Of a stretch of 64,000 nt of DNA, positions 26,770-34,194 are shown piece after piece. Both the position numbers and the translations under genes were made by a program. Position 1 is the first letter of the stretch. Every line of letters begins with the position of its first letter. Under the pieces are notes generated by a model. That model saw only the letters and a list, made by a program, of their open reading frames with translations. It searched no databases and had not been told where the DNA came from. Source of the DNA: Veillonella sp. DNF00869 (GTDB lineage Bacteria; Bacillota; Negativicutes; Veillonellales; Veillonellaceae); the NCBI RefSeq assembly GCF_001553345.1, contig NZ_KQ960768.1, forward strand, positions 83,238 through 147,237. Direction: 5' to 3'.

Positions 26770-26810
26770 CCATATATAGGGCATAAATGGCATGAAAGTT
26801 CACAATAAAA

Positions 26811-26851
26811 AATACATGGAAAAGCATACATTGTATGCTCTTCCATGTATT
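26811..26851 (-). terminator. Terminator after lpxA
   Basis: AATACATGGAA (26811-26821) pairs with TTCCATGTATT (26841-26851), with an inner GCATACA/TGTATGC stem, and is followed by T6 on the minus strand. It separates the bamA-lpxA transcript from the lpxI transcript. Confidence 0.8.
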
Positions 26852-26863
26852 ATAATTCCATTA

Positions 26864-27676
26864 TTAATCTCTGCGTACGCGCATGATACCACGATCTGCA
26901 TTGCGTAAGAAACGTAGCATGTGTTCAATCTCAACAGAAGATATTAAATTCAATTCCATTTCTTCAATTGCTTTAGACAGACTATAGCCACTGCGATATA
27001 GAATACGAAATGCCTTCTTCAACTCACGACGCACTTCTTCAGATACTCCAGCGCGAGCTAACCCTACAGAGTTCAACCCAATTACATGCGCTGGCTGTCC
27101 ATCCGCAATGACATAGGGAGGGATGTCTTGTACGACTTTCGCCATACCACCAACCATAGCATTACGGCCAATTTTTACAAACTGATGGACCCCTGCAATA
27201 CCTCCAATAACCACGCGATCTTCTACAATTACGTGACCTGCAAGGCCTGCACAGTTACTCATGATAACATTATTGCCTACGATACAGTTATGGGCCACAT
27301 GTGTGCACGCTTGGAACAAACAATTGTTACCAACTCGTGTCTCTTCCCCTTCACCAGTAGCACGACTGATAGTTACGAATTCACGAACTACTGTATTATC
27401 GCCAATAATGCAATAACTTTTTTCACCTTTAAATTTTAAATCTTGTGGTTCCAAACCGATAGCACAACCCGGAAAAAATTCATTATTTTTACCAATCGTT
27501 GTCCAGCCACCAATCACTACATTAGCGCCAATTTTAGTACCATCTCCGATTTCAACATGTTCTCCAATGACTGCACCAGGACCAATAATAACATTTTTAC
27601 CAATTTTTGCATCTGGATGTATGACTGCAGTACTATGAATTTCAGATGTTGCATTTTCCATGCCAACTACGATCAT
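26864..27676 (-). CDS. lpxA: UDP-N-acetylglucosamine O-acyltransferase
   Basis: A 270-residue left-handed beta-helix acyltransferase, the first step of lipid A synthesis. Hexapeptide repeats run from about residue 10 (AVIHPDAKIGKNVIIGPGAVIG) to about 190. The catalytic-type His lies in ACTHVAHNCIVGN, and the C-terminal helical domain is LGLAREGVSEEVRRELKKAF-like. ATG at 27676 is chosen because AAGGAG lies 8 nt upstream; a GTG 9 nt earlier abuts that site. The gene follows fabZ. Confidence 0.95.
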   Translation of the reverse strand: MIVVGMENATSEIHSTAVIHPDAKIGKNVIIGPGAVIGEHVEIGDGTKIGANVVIGGWTTIGKNNEFFPGCAIGLEPQDLKFKGEKSYCIIGDNTVVREFVTISRATGEGEETRVGNNCLFQACTHVAHNCIVGNNVIMSNCAGLAGHVIVEDRVVIGGIAGVHQFVKIGRNAMVGGMAKVVQDIPPYVIADGQPAHVIGLNSVGLARAGVSEEVRRELKKAFRILYRSGYSLSKAIEEMELNLISSVEIEHMLRFLRNADRGIMRVRRD

Positions 27677-27702
27677 CTGTGTCACTCCTTACATTTTGAA
27701 AG

Positions 27703-28137
27703 TTATTCTGGCTTCACTAAGGCGAACATGTACTCACCACTTGCCACCAATTTATCACCTACATACGCACGACCTTCTACTTTACCCATACGACCTTTGA
27801 TTTTTACTACATCAGCCTCGATGCGTACTTGATCACCAGGTTTAACTGGATGACGGAAACGTACTTTATCTATACCTGTAAACATTGGTGTTAAGCCACG
27901 ATTTTCTTCAGGATACAAGAGTGCAATACCACCTACTTGAGCAATTGCTTCTGTAATCAATACACCTGGCATCACAGGGTTACCTGGAAAGTGACCCATG
28001 AAATGTGGTTCATTGAAAGTACAATTTTTAAGACCTACCGCACGTTTCATTGGTTCCATTTCAATAATACGATCTACCAATAAGAATGGATAACGGTGTG
28101 GTAGAATTTCCATAATTTCTTCAATTGTAAGAATCAT
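27703..28137 (-). CDS. fabZ: 3-hydroxyacyl-ACP dehydratase FabZ
   Basis: A 144-residue hot-dog fold dehydratase. The catalytic His is in LPHRYPFLLVDRI and the catalytic Glu in GNPVMPGVLITEAIAQVGG. It consumes the same 3-hydroxyacyl-ACP pool that LpxA and LpxD use, which explains its conserved place between lpxC and lpxA. It starts 2 nt from the lpxC stop. Confidence 0.96.
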   Translation of the reverse strand: MILTIEEIMEILPHRYPFLLVDRIIEMEPMKRAVGLKNCTFNEPHFMGHFPGNPVMPGVLITEAIAQVGGIALLYPEENRGLTPMFTGIDKVRFRHPVKPGDQVRIEADVVKIKGRMGKVEGRAYVGDKLVASGEYMFALVKPE

Positions 28138-28138
28138 G

Positions 28139-28969
28139 TTATGCCTCCTCTTGCATTTCTTTTAAAATTTCTCGACTTAATCGCGAGTTTAAATTATGAC
28201 TCGATTTCACAGCAATAATATGGCCTTTTAGATGGCCCACCAAGAATAAATCGCCTAATATATCTAAAATTTTATGACGTACTAATTCATCTGGAAAATT
28301 AAGTTCCGATAAACAAGTTGTATCATCATAGACAATCACGTTTTCCGTGGATCCGCCTTTAGCTAATCCCATCGCTTGCAATTGTTCGATTTCTTTTGTA
28401 AAACCAATCGTTCTTGCTGGTGCAATTTCTGTAGCAAATACATCAGGATTAATCTCATAATCTGCATGTTGCGTACCTAGCATAGGATGACTATTAATAC
28501 TTGTAAAAGTGACACGGAATCCATCATAAGGACGAATAATGATAAATTTATCTTCTTCATAGATACCATGAGATTTTTTCACCACATAAACTTGACGGTC
28601 TGCCTCTTGTTCGATAATTCCTGCCTCTTTGATAAGCTGCACAAATGTGGCTGATCCACCATCAGCTATAGGAGGTTCCGGTGAATTCAATTCAATAATA
28701 CAGTTATCAATAGCCATACCATAAAAAGCTGCTAAAATATGTTCAACTGTAAATACTTTTGCCTCCCCCTCTTCTAATGTGGTAGCACGCATCGTATTTG
28801 TTACATTACGAATGTCCGCTTTCACAGAAGGAGTGCCCGGCAAATCTGTACGTACAAAGGTAATCCCTGTATTGGGCTCACTAGGAAGGATACGCATTTG
28901 CACAGGTAAACCACTGTGCAATCCAGCCCCTTCATAGCTTATTGCTTTACTAATTGTTTGTTGTTTCAT
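28139..28969 (-). CDS. lpxC: UDP-3-O-acyl-N-acetylglucosamine deacetylase
   Basis: A 276-residue zinc deacetylase catalysing the committed step of lipid A synthesis. Zinc and catalytic residues are visible: TVEHILAAFYG near residue 75, and RHKILDILGDLFLVGHLKGH near the C-terminus, which holds His and Asp ligands and the catalytic His in GHLKGH. It is about 30 residues shorter than E. coli LpxC at the C-terminus, as in many non-proteobacterial forms. AGGAGG lies just before the ATG. Confidence 0.96.
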   Translation of the reverse strand: MKQQTISKAISYEGAGLHSGLPVQMRILPSEPNTGITFVRTDLPGTPSVKADIRNVTNTMRATTLEEGEAKVFTVEHILAAFYGMAIDNCIIELNSPEPPIADGGSATFVQLIKEAGIIEQEADRQVYVVKKSHGIYEEDKFIIIRPYDGFRVTFTSINSHPMLGTQHADYEINPDVFATEIAPARTIGFTKEIEQLQAMGLAKGGSTENVIVYDDTTCLSELNFPDELVRHKILDILGDLFLVGHLKGHIIAVKSSHNLNSRLSREILKEMQEEA

Positions 28970-28982
28970 AAGGACCTCCTTT

Positions 28983-29897
28983 CTACAGTTTTTGGTTCAT
29001 CACATCTGGTGGTACTTCTATGGTATCACCATAAAAGCGACGTGTCCATTTCCATCTATTATGAAGCCAGAACCAATCTTCTGGATATCTTCGAATATAA
29101 TCTTCCACCCATTCATTGAGCATCGTCAATGTAACCGCAATATCACGTTTCCGCTCTTCTGTTTTTTCAGCGTATACAGGTGGATGTACAGTAATTTCGT
29201 ATTTCTCAGTATATTCATTAAAACGTATTGTTATAGGAATAATCGGCACATCCTGCATACGAGCCATTGCCGCAGGTCCTACGGGAGTCAATGTTTCATA
29301 GCCAAAAAACGGAACCAACTGACCTTTATCTCCTGGATCCTGGTCCATAATAAGACCTATAAAAGAACCTTGTTGCAGTTCTTTTACCATTTCACGAACA
29401 CCTGTTTTATAAGTGACGTGTTGTTTCATAAGCGCACGATATTCATTGATAAATTTGTCCGCATCACCTTGTTGCTGCATCGCTACTGAAATCAAAGGAT
29501 ATCCTTCAGATGCTAAAATACCTCCTAGTAATTCCCAGTTTCCACTATGGAGAGCAATAATAATAGCACCTTTTCCATCTTCTTTGGCATCTTCTAGATA
29601 TTCTCTACCTTCCATGGTGAACATCTCTTTGTATTTGCCATCTTTAATTTCAGGATAACGAAGCACATCCACAATCATGCGACCAAATCTTGTCACACTG
29701 GCTTTGGCAATTCGTTTTGCCTCTACAGGATCATCTGTAATACGACAAAATAATATTTGTCCAATGGCCAATCGTTTTCGATTGCTTGGTGTAAAAATCC
29801 ATCCTAATTGCCCTAATAGATACCCAATAGCATATTGCATTCGATACGGCAAAGCACATAGGATAGCACTTAACACTTTCATACAGGTATATAACAT
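28983..29897 (-). CDS. Lipid A biosynthesis acyltransferase (second copy)
   Basis: A 304-residue LpxL/LpxM-family acyltransferase with the H-x4-E motif IIALHSGNWELLGGILA, followed by IMDQDPGDKGQLVPFFG and LHNRWKW near the C-terminus. It lies between lpxD and lpxC, whereas the first copy is among the kds and lpt genes. Two such enzymes suggest a hexa-acylated lipid A, but which acts first is unknown. Length is typical. Confidence 0.92.
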   Translation of the reverse strand: MLYTCMKVLSAILCALPYRMQYAIGYLLGQLGWIFTPSNRKRLAIGQILFCRITDDPVEAKRIAKASVTRFGRMIVDVLRYPEIKDGKYKEMFTMEGREYLEDAKEDGKGAIIIALHSGNWELLGGILASEGYPLISVAMQQQGDADKFINEYRALMKQHVTYKTGVREMVKELQQGSFIGLIMDQDPGDKGQLVPFFGYETLTPVGPAAMARMQDVPIIPITIRFNEYTEKYEITVHPPVYAEKTEERKRDIAVTLTMLNEWVEDYIRRYPEDWFWLHNRWKWTRRFYGDTIEVPPDVMNQKL

Positions 29898-29905
29898 ATC
29901 TACAC

Positions 29906-30937
29906 CTATTTATCTTCTAATTTAGCTTGTAATGCAGCTACTTCTTTTTCTAATGCTTTTAACTGTTTTACCATATCTGGTAAACGGCTTTCATAGGCAG
30001 CTAATTTTAACCATTCTTTATGTGGTCGCATTGGGAACCCTGCATAAAGTCCATTCGATGGCACATTACCTGTAATGCCTGTTTTTCCTGCAAAAGTAAC
30101 ATTATCACCAATTGTAATATGTCCTGTACAACCAGTTTGCCCAGCAAAGATAACATGGTTACCACATTTTGTACTACCTGCGATACCGACTTGGGCAATT
30201 AAGAAACAATCTTCTCCAATTTCTACATTATGGCCTAGGTGAACTAAATTATCTATTTTAGTGCCACGACGAACTAAGGTAGATCCCATAGTAGCATTGT
30301 CTATACAAGAACAGGAGCCTACTTCCACATCATCTTCTAAGATAACATTACCTACTTGTGGAATATGTGTGTGCTTACCATTTTCAGTAGCAAAGCCGAA
30401 ACCTTCTCCACCTACAACAGCATTCGCACGTAAGACAACTCGTTTTCCTAAAATACAGTTCTCATGCACAATGGAACTTGCATAAATCGTTGTACCTTCA
30501 CCAATACGCACATTATGTCCAATATATACATAAGCGTGTAATGTAACATTATCTCCAATAATAGCATTATCATAAACTACACAATAAGGTCCAATTTTTA
30601 CATTGTTTCCGATTGTTACATTCTTGCCAATAATTGCTGTTTCATGAATCCCCTCTGGGAATACCACTGGAGGGTGAAATACTTCTAGCAATTTGGCAAA
30701 AGCTGTTTTAGCATTAGACACCACAATTTGAGGAGTCTCACACCCCTCAATCTTAGCATCTACTAACAAAGCTCCTGCTTTGCTATCTTTGGCAAACTCT
30801 CTATAATCACCGATAGCAAAACTAATAGCATGAGCTGCACCTTGATCTAAACTACGGGCTTCTTCAATATTAATGGAACCATCGCCATATACAGTGCCCT
30901 CAACCAATTTGGCTAGGTCTTCTACTGAAAACTTCAC
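29906..30937 (-). CDS. lpxD: UDP-3-O-(3-hydroxyacyl)glucosamine N-acyltransferase
   Basis: A 343-residue left-handed beta-helix enzyme adding the N-linked acyl chain. An N-terminal uridine-binding domain covers about 1-100, hexapeptide repeats run about 100-300 (for example AIIGKNVTIGNNVKIGPYCV and the conserved VHLGHNVEIGEDCF), and a C-terminal coiled helix (KQLKALEKEVAALQAKLEDK) finishes the chain. It follows the OmpH-like cluster and precedes the second acyltransferase, the same order (ompH/skp-lpxD) as in proteobacteria. Confidence 0.96.
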   Translation of the reverse strand: MKFSVEDLAKLVEGTVYGDGSINIEEARSLDQGAAHAISFAIGDYREFAKDSKAGALLVDAKIEGCETPQIVVSNAKTAFAKLLEVFHPPVVFPEGIHETAIIGKNVTIGNNVKIGPYCVVYDNAIIGDNVTLHAYVYIGHNVRIGEGTTIYASSIVHENCILGKRVVLRANAVVGGEGFGFATENGKHTHIPQVGNVILEDDVEVGSCSCIDNATMGSTLVRRGTKIDNLVHLGHNVEIGEDCFLIAQVGIAGSTKCGNHVIFAGQTGCTGHITIGDNVTFAGKTGITGNVPSNGLYAGFPMRPHKEWLKLAAYESRLPDMVKQLKALEKEVAALQAKLEDK

Positions 30938-30967
30938 TATGAAGCCTCCTTACTTTTTACTCTCTTA

Positions 30968-31420
30968 TTATTTACTAGTTTCTCCGGAGGAAGCACTTTC
31001 ATTCATTTTTTTAAGCACATCTTCTGTAATATCAACTCCACCACTTACAATGGCTTGATCATTCGCTACTACAGTCAATTCTTTTTCTTTTGCTACAGCT
31101 TGGATATTGGATTCCACATAGGCTTTAAACTCTTTACCTTTTGCTTGTCCATAAATTTGCAATTCCTGTTGTGCATTTAATTGTGTTTGTTGGAATTGCT
31201 CTTCAGTTTGTGTACCTTGCACTTGAGCTAAACGGTCTGTAACTTCCTTTTGTTTAGCTTCCATTTCTTTATTAATATCCTTAGCTTTTTGGCTTTCTTG
31301 CACTAACTTTTCAGTGTTTACCACACCTACTTTTTCACTTGATCCACAACCAGCTACTAAGCCTAATGCACATACCATCATGGCACCTGTAGCCATACGT
31401 TTCCACATTGATTTCATCAC
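30968..31420 (-). CDS. OmpH/Skp-like lipoprotein
   Basis: A 150-residue exported protein with a lipobox LGLVAGC (Cys25) and a coiled-coil rich middle (residues 40-110, Gln/Glu/Lys). It ends in a motif, ELTVVANDQAIVSGGVDITEDV, that is shared with the two preceding genes. Skp/OmpH chaperones hold unfolded outer-membrane proteins in the periplasm. Unlike classical Skp this one should be membrane-anchored by its lipid. It is the third of three tandem paralogues downstream of bamA. Confidence 0.8.
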   Translation of the reverse strand: MMKSMWKRMATGAMMVCALGLVAGCGSSEKVGVVNTEKLVQESQKAKDINKEMEAKQKEVTDRLAQVQGTQTEEQFQQTQLNAQQELQIYGQAKGKEFKAYVESNIQAVAKEKELTVVANDQAIVSGGVDITEDVLKKMNESASSGETSK

Positions 31421-31429
31421 TTTACTCCT

Positions 31430-32410
31430 TTATTGTCCATACGATTGAATGATTTCTTCTGTTAAATCCATATCCGTACGATCTGTAATATGATCTACCA
31501 GCACTAAATCTAACTGTTTAGCTCTAGCCAACACTCCTGCACGAACTCGAATATCTTCTAAAATGGCATCATGTAGGGCTTGTACTTCATCCCGTTTTTG
31601 TGCCAATCGTTGTTCCCATTCTGCATCCCACAAAGTGGTGCCCTCACGGTGAACCTTAGCCAACACTTCTTGTTGCGAATCCACCAGACCTTTCATAGAT
31701 TGATCTCGCTGTGCCCCTAAGGCTTTTGCCTGCTCAGTAGCATAGGCACTTAACTTCTGCTGTGCTTCTGTCTGGGCAGGTACCATCGCCTCAGCCACTT
31801 TGGCTTCTAGATCTTTCCATTGTTGAGATCCGTTGATACGATGACTCCGTTGTGCTAACAAATCAGATAATCGTTGTTCCTTCTCAGCTTTTAGAGTGTC
31901 CCAACGTTTTCGTTGCTCTTCATCAATCGGCTTTACTTTCATTTCAGTTGTTAACCACAATTGTAAATTTACAATTTCTATATCTGCTTCACTAGGTTCT
32001 ACTTTGTAATTTTTACGATATTGTTCAATCAATTCACGTTGCTTAGCCGCTAACTCTTGATTTAACTCAGCTTCACGTAAGGCAATTTTAGTTTGTAGCT
32101 CCTGATTCAAACTTTCAGTTAAATTTGATTCTAACTGTTTTAGATGTTCTTCAGATTTTCCCACTTCAGTACCCAATTTAGATTTGAGAAGTTCATCCTC
32201 TCTGTCCCGTTGAGCCTCCAGTCGTAACAATTCTTTCTTTTGTTCATCATAACTATGAAAGTTTGGATGCTTTTCTACTACCTCTTGCAAACGTACAACC
32301 CCAATCCGTGGTCCTTGCAAAGACACCGGCTGATGATGTACATAATAACTACCGATACTAGCAGCACATACAAATATACCTAATAAAGCGAAGATAGGTC
32401 CTTTTCCCAT
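31430..32410 (-). CDS. Long OmpH-like periplasmic coiled-coil protein
   Basis: A 326-residue protein with an N-terminal signal or anchor helix (about 5-24). Long heptad-like Glu/Gln/Lys/Arg stretches follow, and the end LDLVLVDHITDRTDMDLTEEII matches the C-terminal strand of the flanking OmpH-like proteins. It reads as two OmpH-like coiled arms in one chain, about twice the usual 160 residues. A periplasmic chaperone or envelope-bridging role is inferred from context; no direct function is known to me. Confidence 0.7.
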   Translation of the reverse strand: MGKGPIFALLGIFVCAASIGSYYVHHQPVSLQGPRIGVVRLQEVVEKHPNFHSYDEQKKELLRLEAQRDREDELLKSKLGTEVGKSEEHLKQLESNLTESLNQELQTKIALREAELNQELAAKQRELIEQYRKNYKVEPSEADIEIVNLQLWLTTEMKVKPIDEEQRKRWDTLKAEKEQRLSDLLAQRSHRINGSQQWKDLEAKVAEAMVPAQTEAQQKLSAYATEQAKALGAQRDQSMKGLVDSQQEVLAKVHREGTTLWDAEWEQRLAQKRDEVQALHDAILEDIRVRAGVLARAKQLDLVLVDHITDRTDMDLTEEIIQSYGQ

Positions 32411-32422
32411 TTGGATGTTACC

Positions 32423-32902
32423 TTATTTAGTTTCTGCTAGCTTCTTGCTCACTTGGTCTGTAATATCAGTACCACCAAACAATACAGATTCACGGCTCAA
32501 TACCACGCTAAGGCCTTTGCCATCAGCTACTGTTTTAGAAGCTTCATCTACACGTTTTTTTAGATTTTCTTGAATTGTTTGTTGTTTTTCTTGCATCTTT
32601 TGACGAAGTTCATTAGATAATTTAGCCTTACCTTCTTCATCTAAATTAGCAGATTTTTCATTAAATTCTTTTTGTAGTTCTTCATTATAGGCAGCATATT
32701 CTTGTTGTGCATCTTGCACTAAGTTTGGATTGCTTTCTACAATTCGCTGCATATCAATAACACCGATATTGCTCACTGCATTGGAACCACCATGTCCCGC
32801 CATCTGTGTATAGGCCAAAGCCCCCACACTGATGACAAAAAGAATGCCTACAATGATAGACACTGTTTTTACATTCTTTTTATTATTCAATAAACGCATC
32901 AT
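32423..32902 (-). CDS. OmpH/Skp-family periplasmic chaperone
   Basis: A 159-residue protein from the ATG at 32902. It has a membrane or signal helix (about 12-32, VSIIVGILFVISVGALAYT), the N-terminal strand NIGVIDMQRIVESNPNL typical of OmpH, coiled arms (about 60-120), and the closing strand GLSVVLSRESVLFGGTDITDQV. It is the member most like standard Skp/OmpH. The frame extends 48 nt further up, but that part runs into the previous gene and lacks a ribosome binding site. Confidence 0.82.
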   Translation of the reverse strand: MMRLLNNKKNVKTVSIIVGILFVISVGALAYTQMAGHGGSNAVSNIGVIDMQRIVESNPNLVQDAQQEYAAYNEELQKEFNEKSANLDEEGKAKLSNELRQKMQEKQQTIQENLKKRVDEASKTVADGKGLSVVLSRESVLFGGTDITDQVSKKLAETK

Positions 32903-32922
32903 AGTGTATCTACCTTCTTTCC

Positions 32923-34194
32923 TTATATTCGTCCTATTAGGCGTAACCATCGATCCTGGTCACCCCAGACATATTCTAATCGTAAATATTCATGTACATC
33001 ATAGGAAAGAGCAAATTCATTAGCTTTCGCAGTTATATCTCTTTCATATCTTGCATTCCAACGTGTACCAATATTTTGGTATACAAAACCATGATGGTGA
33101 TGATTCGGCAGGCTGTATTGATAACCTACCTTTGTATCTTTACTGAATTGATACCCATACGATGGCGCAAAAGACCATTTCAAACGATTGGGTAAAAACT
33201 CTGTTTCTAAATACCAATCATGGGGACCTCGATGAACCCCCGTATACACTCGTAATCCTACAGAATCCACACCACGCCCCATATCCAAATACCCTTCGCC
33301 TCGAAGGATATACTTAGAGGAATCCACGTGAATGTCTAATCTTGTGTCCGTACCTACCTGAAGTTCTGGAGTCATGGTCACACCAAATTGCGTAACACCC
33401 CGACTTGTATTAAGTTCTTCTTGTATCTCCGATTCTATCATCAACTTATGACGTCGCACAAACGACACAGGTAGTCCCTCTAATTGTTGTAACTTTTTTT
33501 CATAATATTGACGCATATTATAAAAAAGAGCACTCGGTAAAGTATTAGAGTGAATAGCCACATCTGTACGATGTACGCTATTACCATGAGGTACTAAATA
33601 TACGGTAGCCTTTGCTAATTCTCCACCTACAATATCAATTTGTGGTGTAAATTCAGGAAGAGTTCCTTCTAATTCACTTCGAATTGATTTTTGTGCTAAT
33701 GGTGTAATCCAACCTAAGGACTCCAGGGATGCTCCCAAAAGAATTTGCTCTAACCGGGGCTTTACATTTCCTATATCTCTATGTATGAGAGATTGTCCAT
33801 AAGGAGATATATTCCCATAGTTAAACTTAGTTTCTATAGATTGTACCACATTTCCATAGGGTTCTAATGTAAGGCGCATATACATAGATTCACCAATATC
33901 CATAGATATAGATTTTACCGTATATCCATATAGAATGCGATCCACTACATCTATTGTAGCCTTTTCATAGGCCTGCATAGATTCCTTGATATAAGAATCC
34001 TCTTTACCTTTGTATATATAGGAAGCTGCACCTTGAATACTAGCTACCATACGTGTTTTTAAGGCTGCTGGAATCGTTCCTGTTGTACTGTGTAGGTCCA
34101 CATCCACAGTCTGAACAGGCGCTCCATAGACGGAGGGAATCCCTAATGTAACCATTAGGAAAGCCCCTCCTATCCATTGTTGTATAGTCATCAA
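32923..34194 (-). CDS. Exported protein of unknown function downstream of bamA
   Basis: A 423-residue protein with a signal peptide (about 1-24, ending SVYGA). I do not recognise a family. The middle (about 60-260) is a mixed alpha/beta periplasmic domain. The last 120 residues alternate aromatic and polar residues in strand-like blocks (GYLDMGRGVDSVGLRVYTG, WYLETEFLPNRLKWSFAPSY, LRLEYVWGDQDRWLRLI), which suggests an outer-membrane beta sheet or small barrel. It abuts the bamA stop with no gap and precedes the OmpH-like genes, so a role in outer-membrane protein assembly is inferred from position only. Confidence 0.6.
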   Translation of the reverse strand: MMTIQQWIGGAFLMVTLGIPSVYGAPVQTVDVDLHSTTGTIPAALKTRMVASIQGAASYIYKGKEDSYIKESMQAYEKATIDVVDRILYGYTVKSISMDIGESMYMRLTLEPYGNVVQSIETKFNYGNISPYGQSLIHRDIGNVKPRLEQILLGASLESLGWITPLAQKSIRSELEGTLPEFTPQIDIVGGELAKATVYLVPHGNSVHRTDVAIHSNTLPSALFYNMRQYYEKKLQQLEGLPVSFVRRHKLMIESEIQEELNTSRGVTQFGVTMTPELQVGTDTRLDIHVDSSKYILRGEGYLDMGRGVDSVGLRVYTGVHRGPHDWYLETEFLPNRLKWSFAPSYGYQFSKDTKVGYQYSLPNHHHHGFVYQNIGTRWNARYERDITAKANEFALSYDVHEYLRLEYVWGDQDRWLRLIGRI

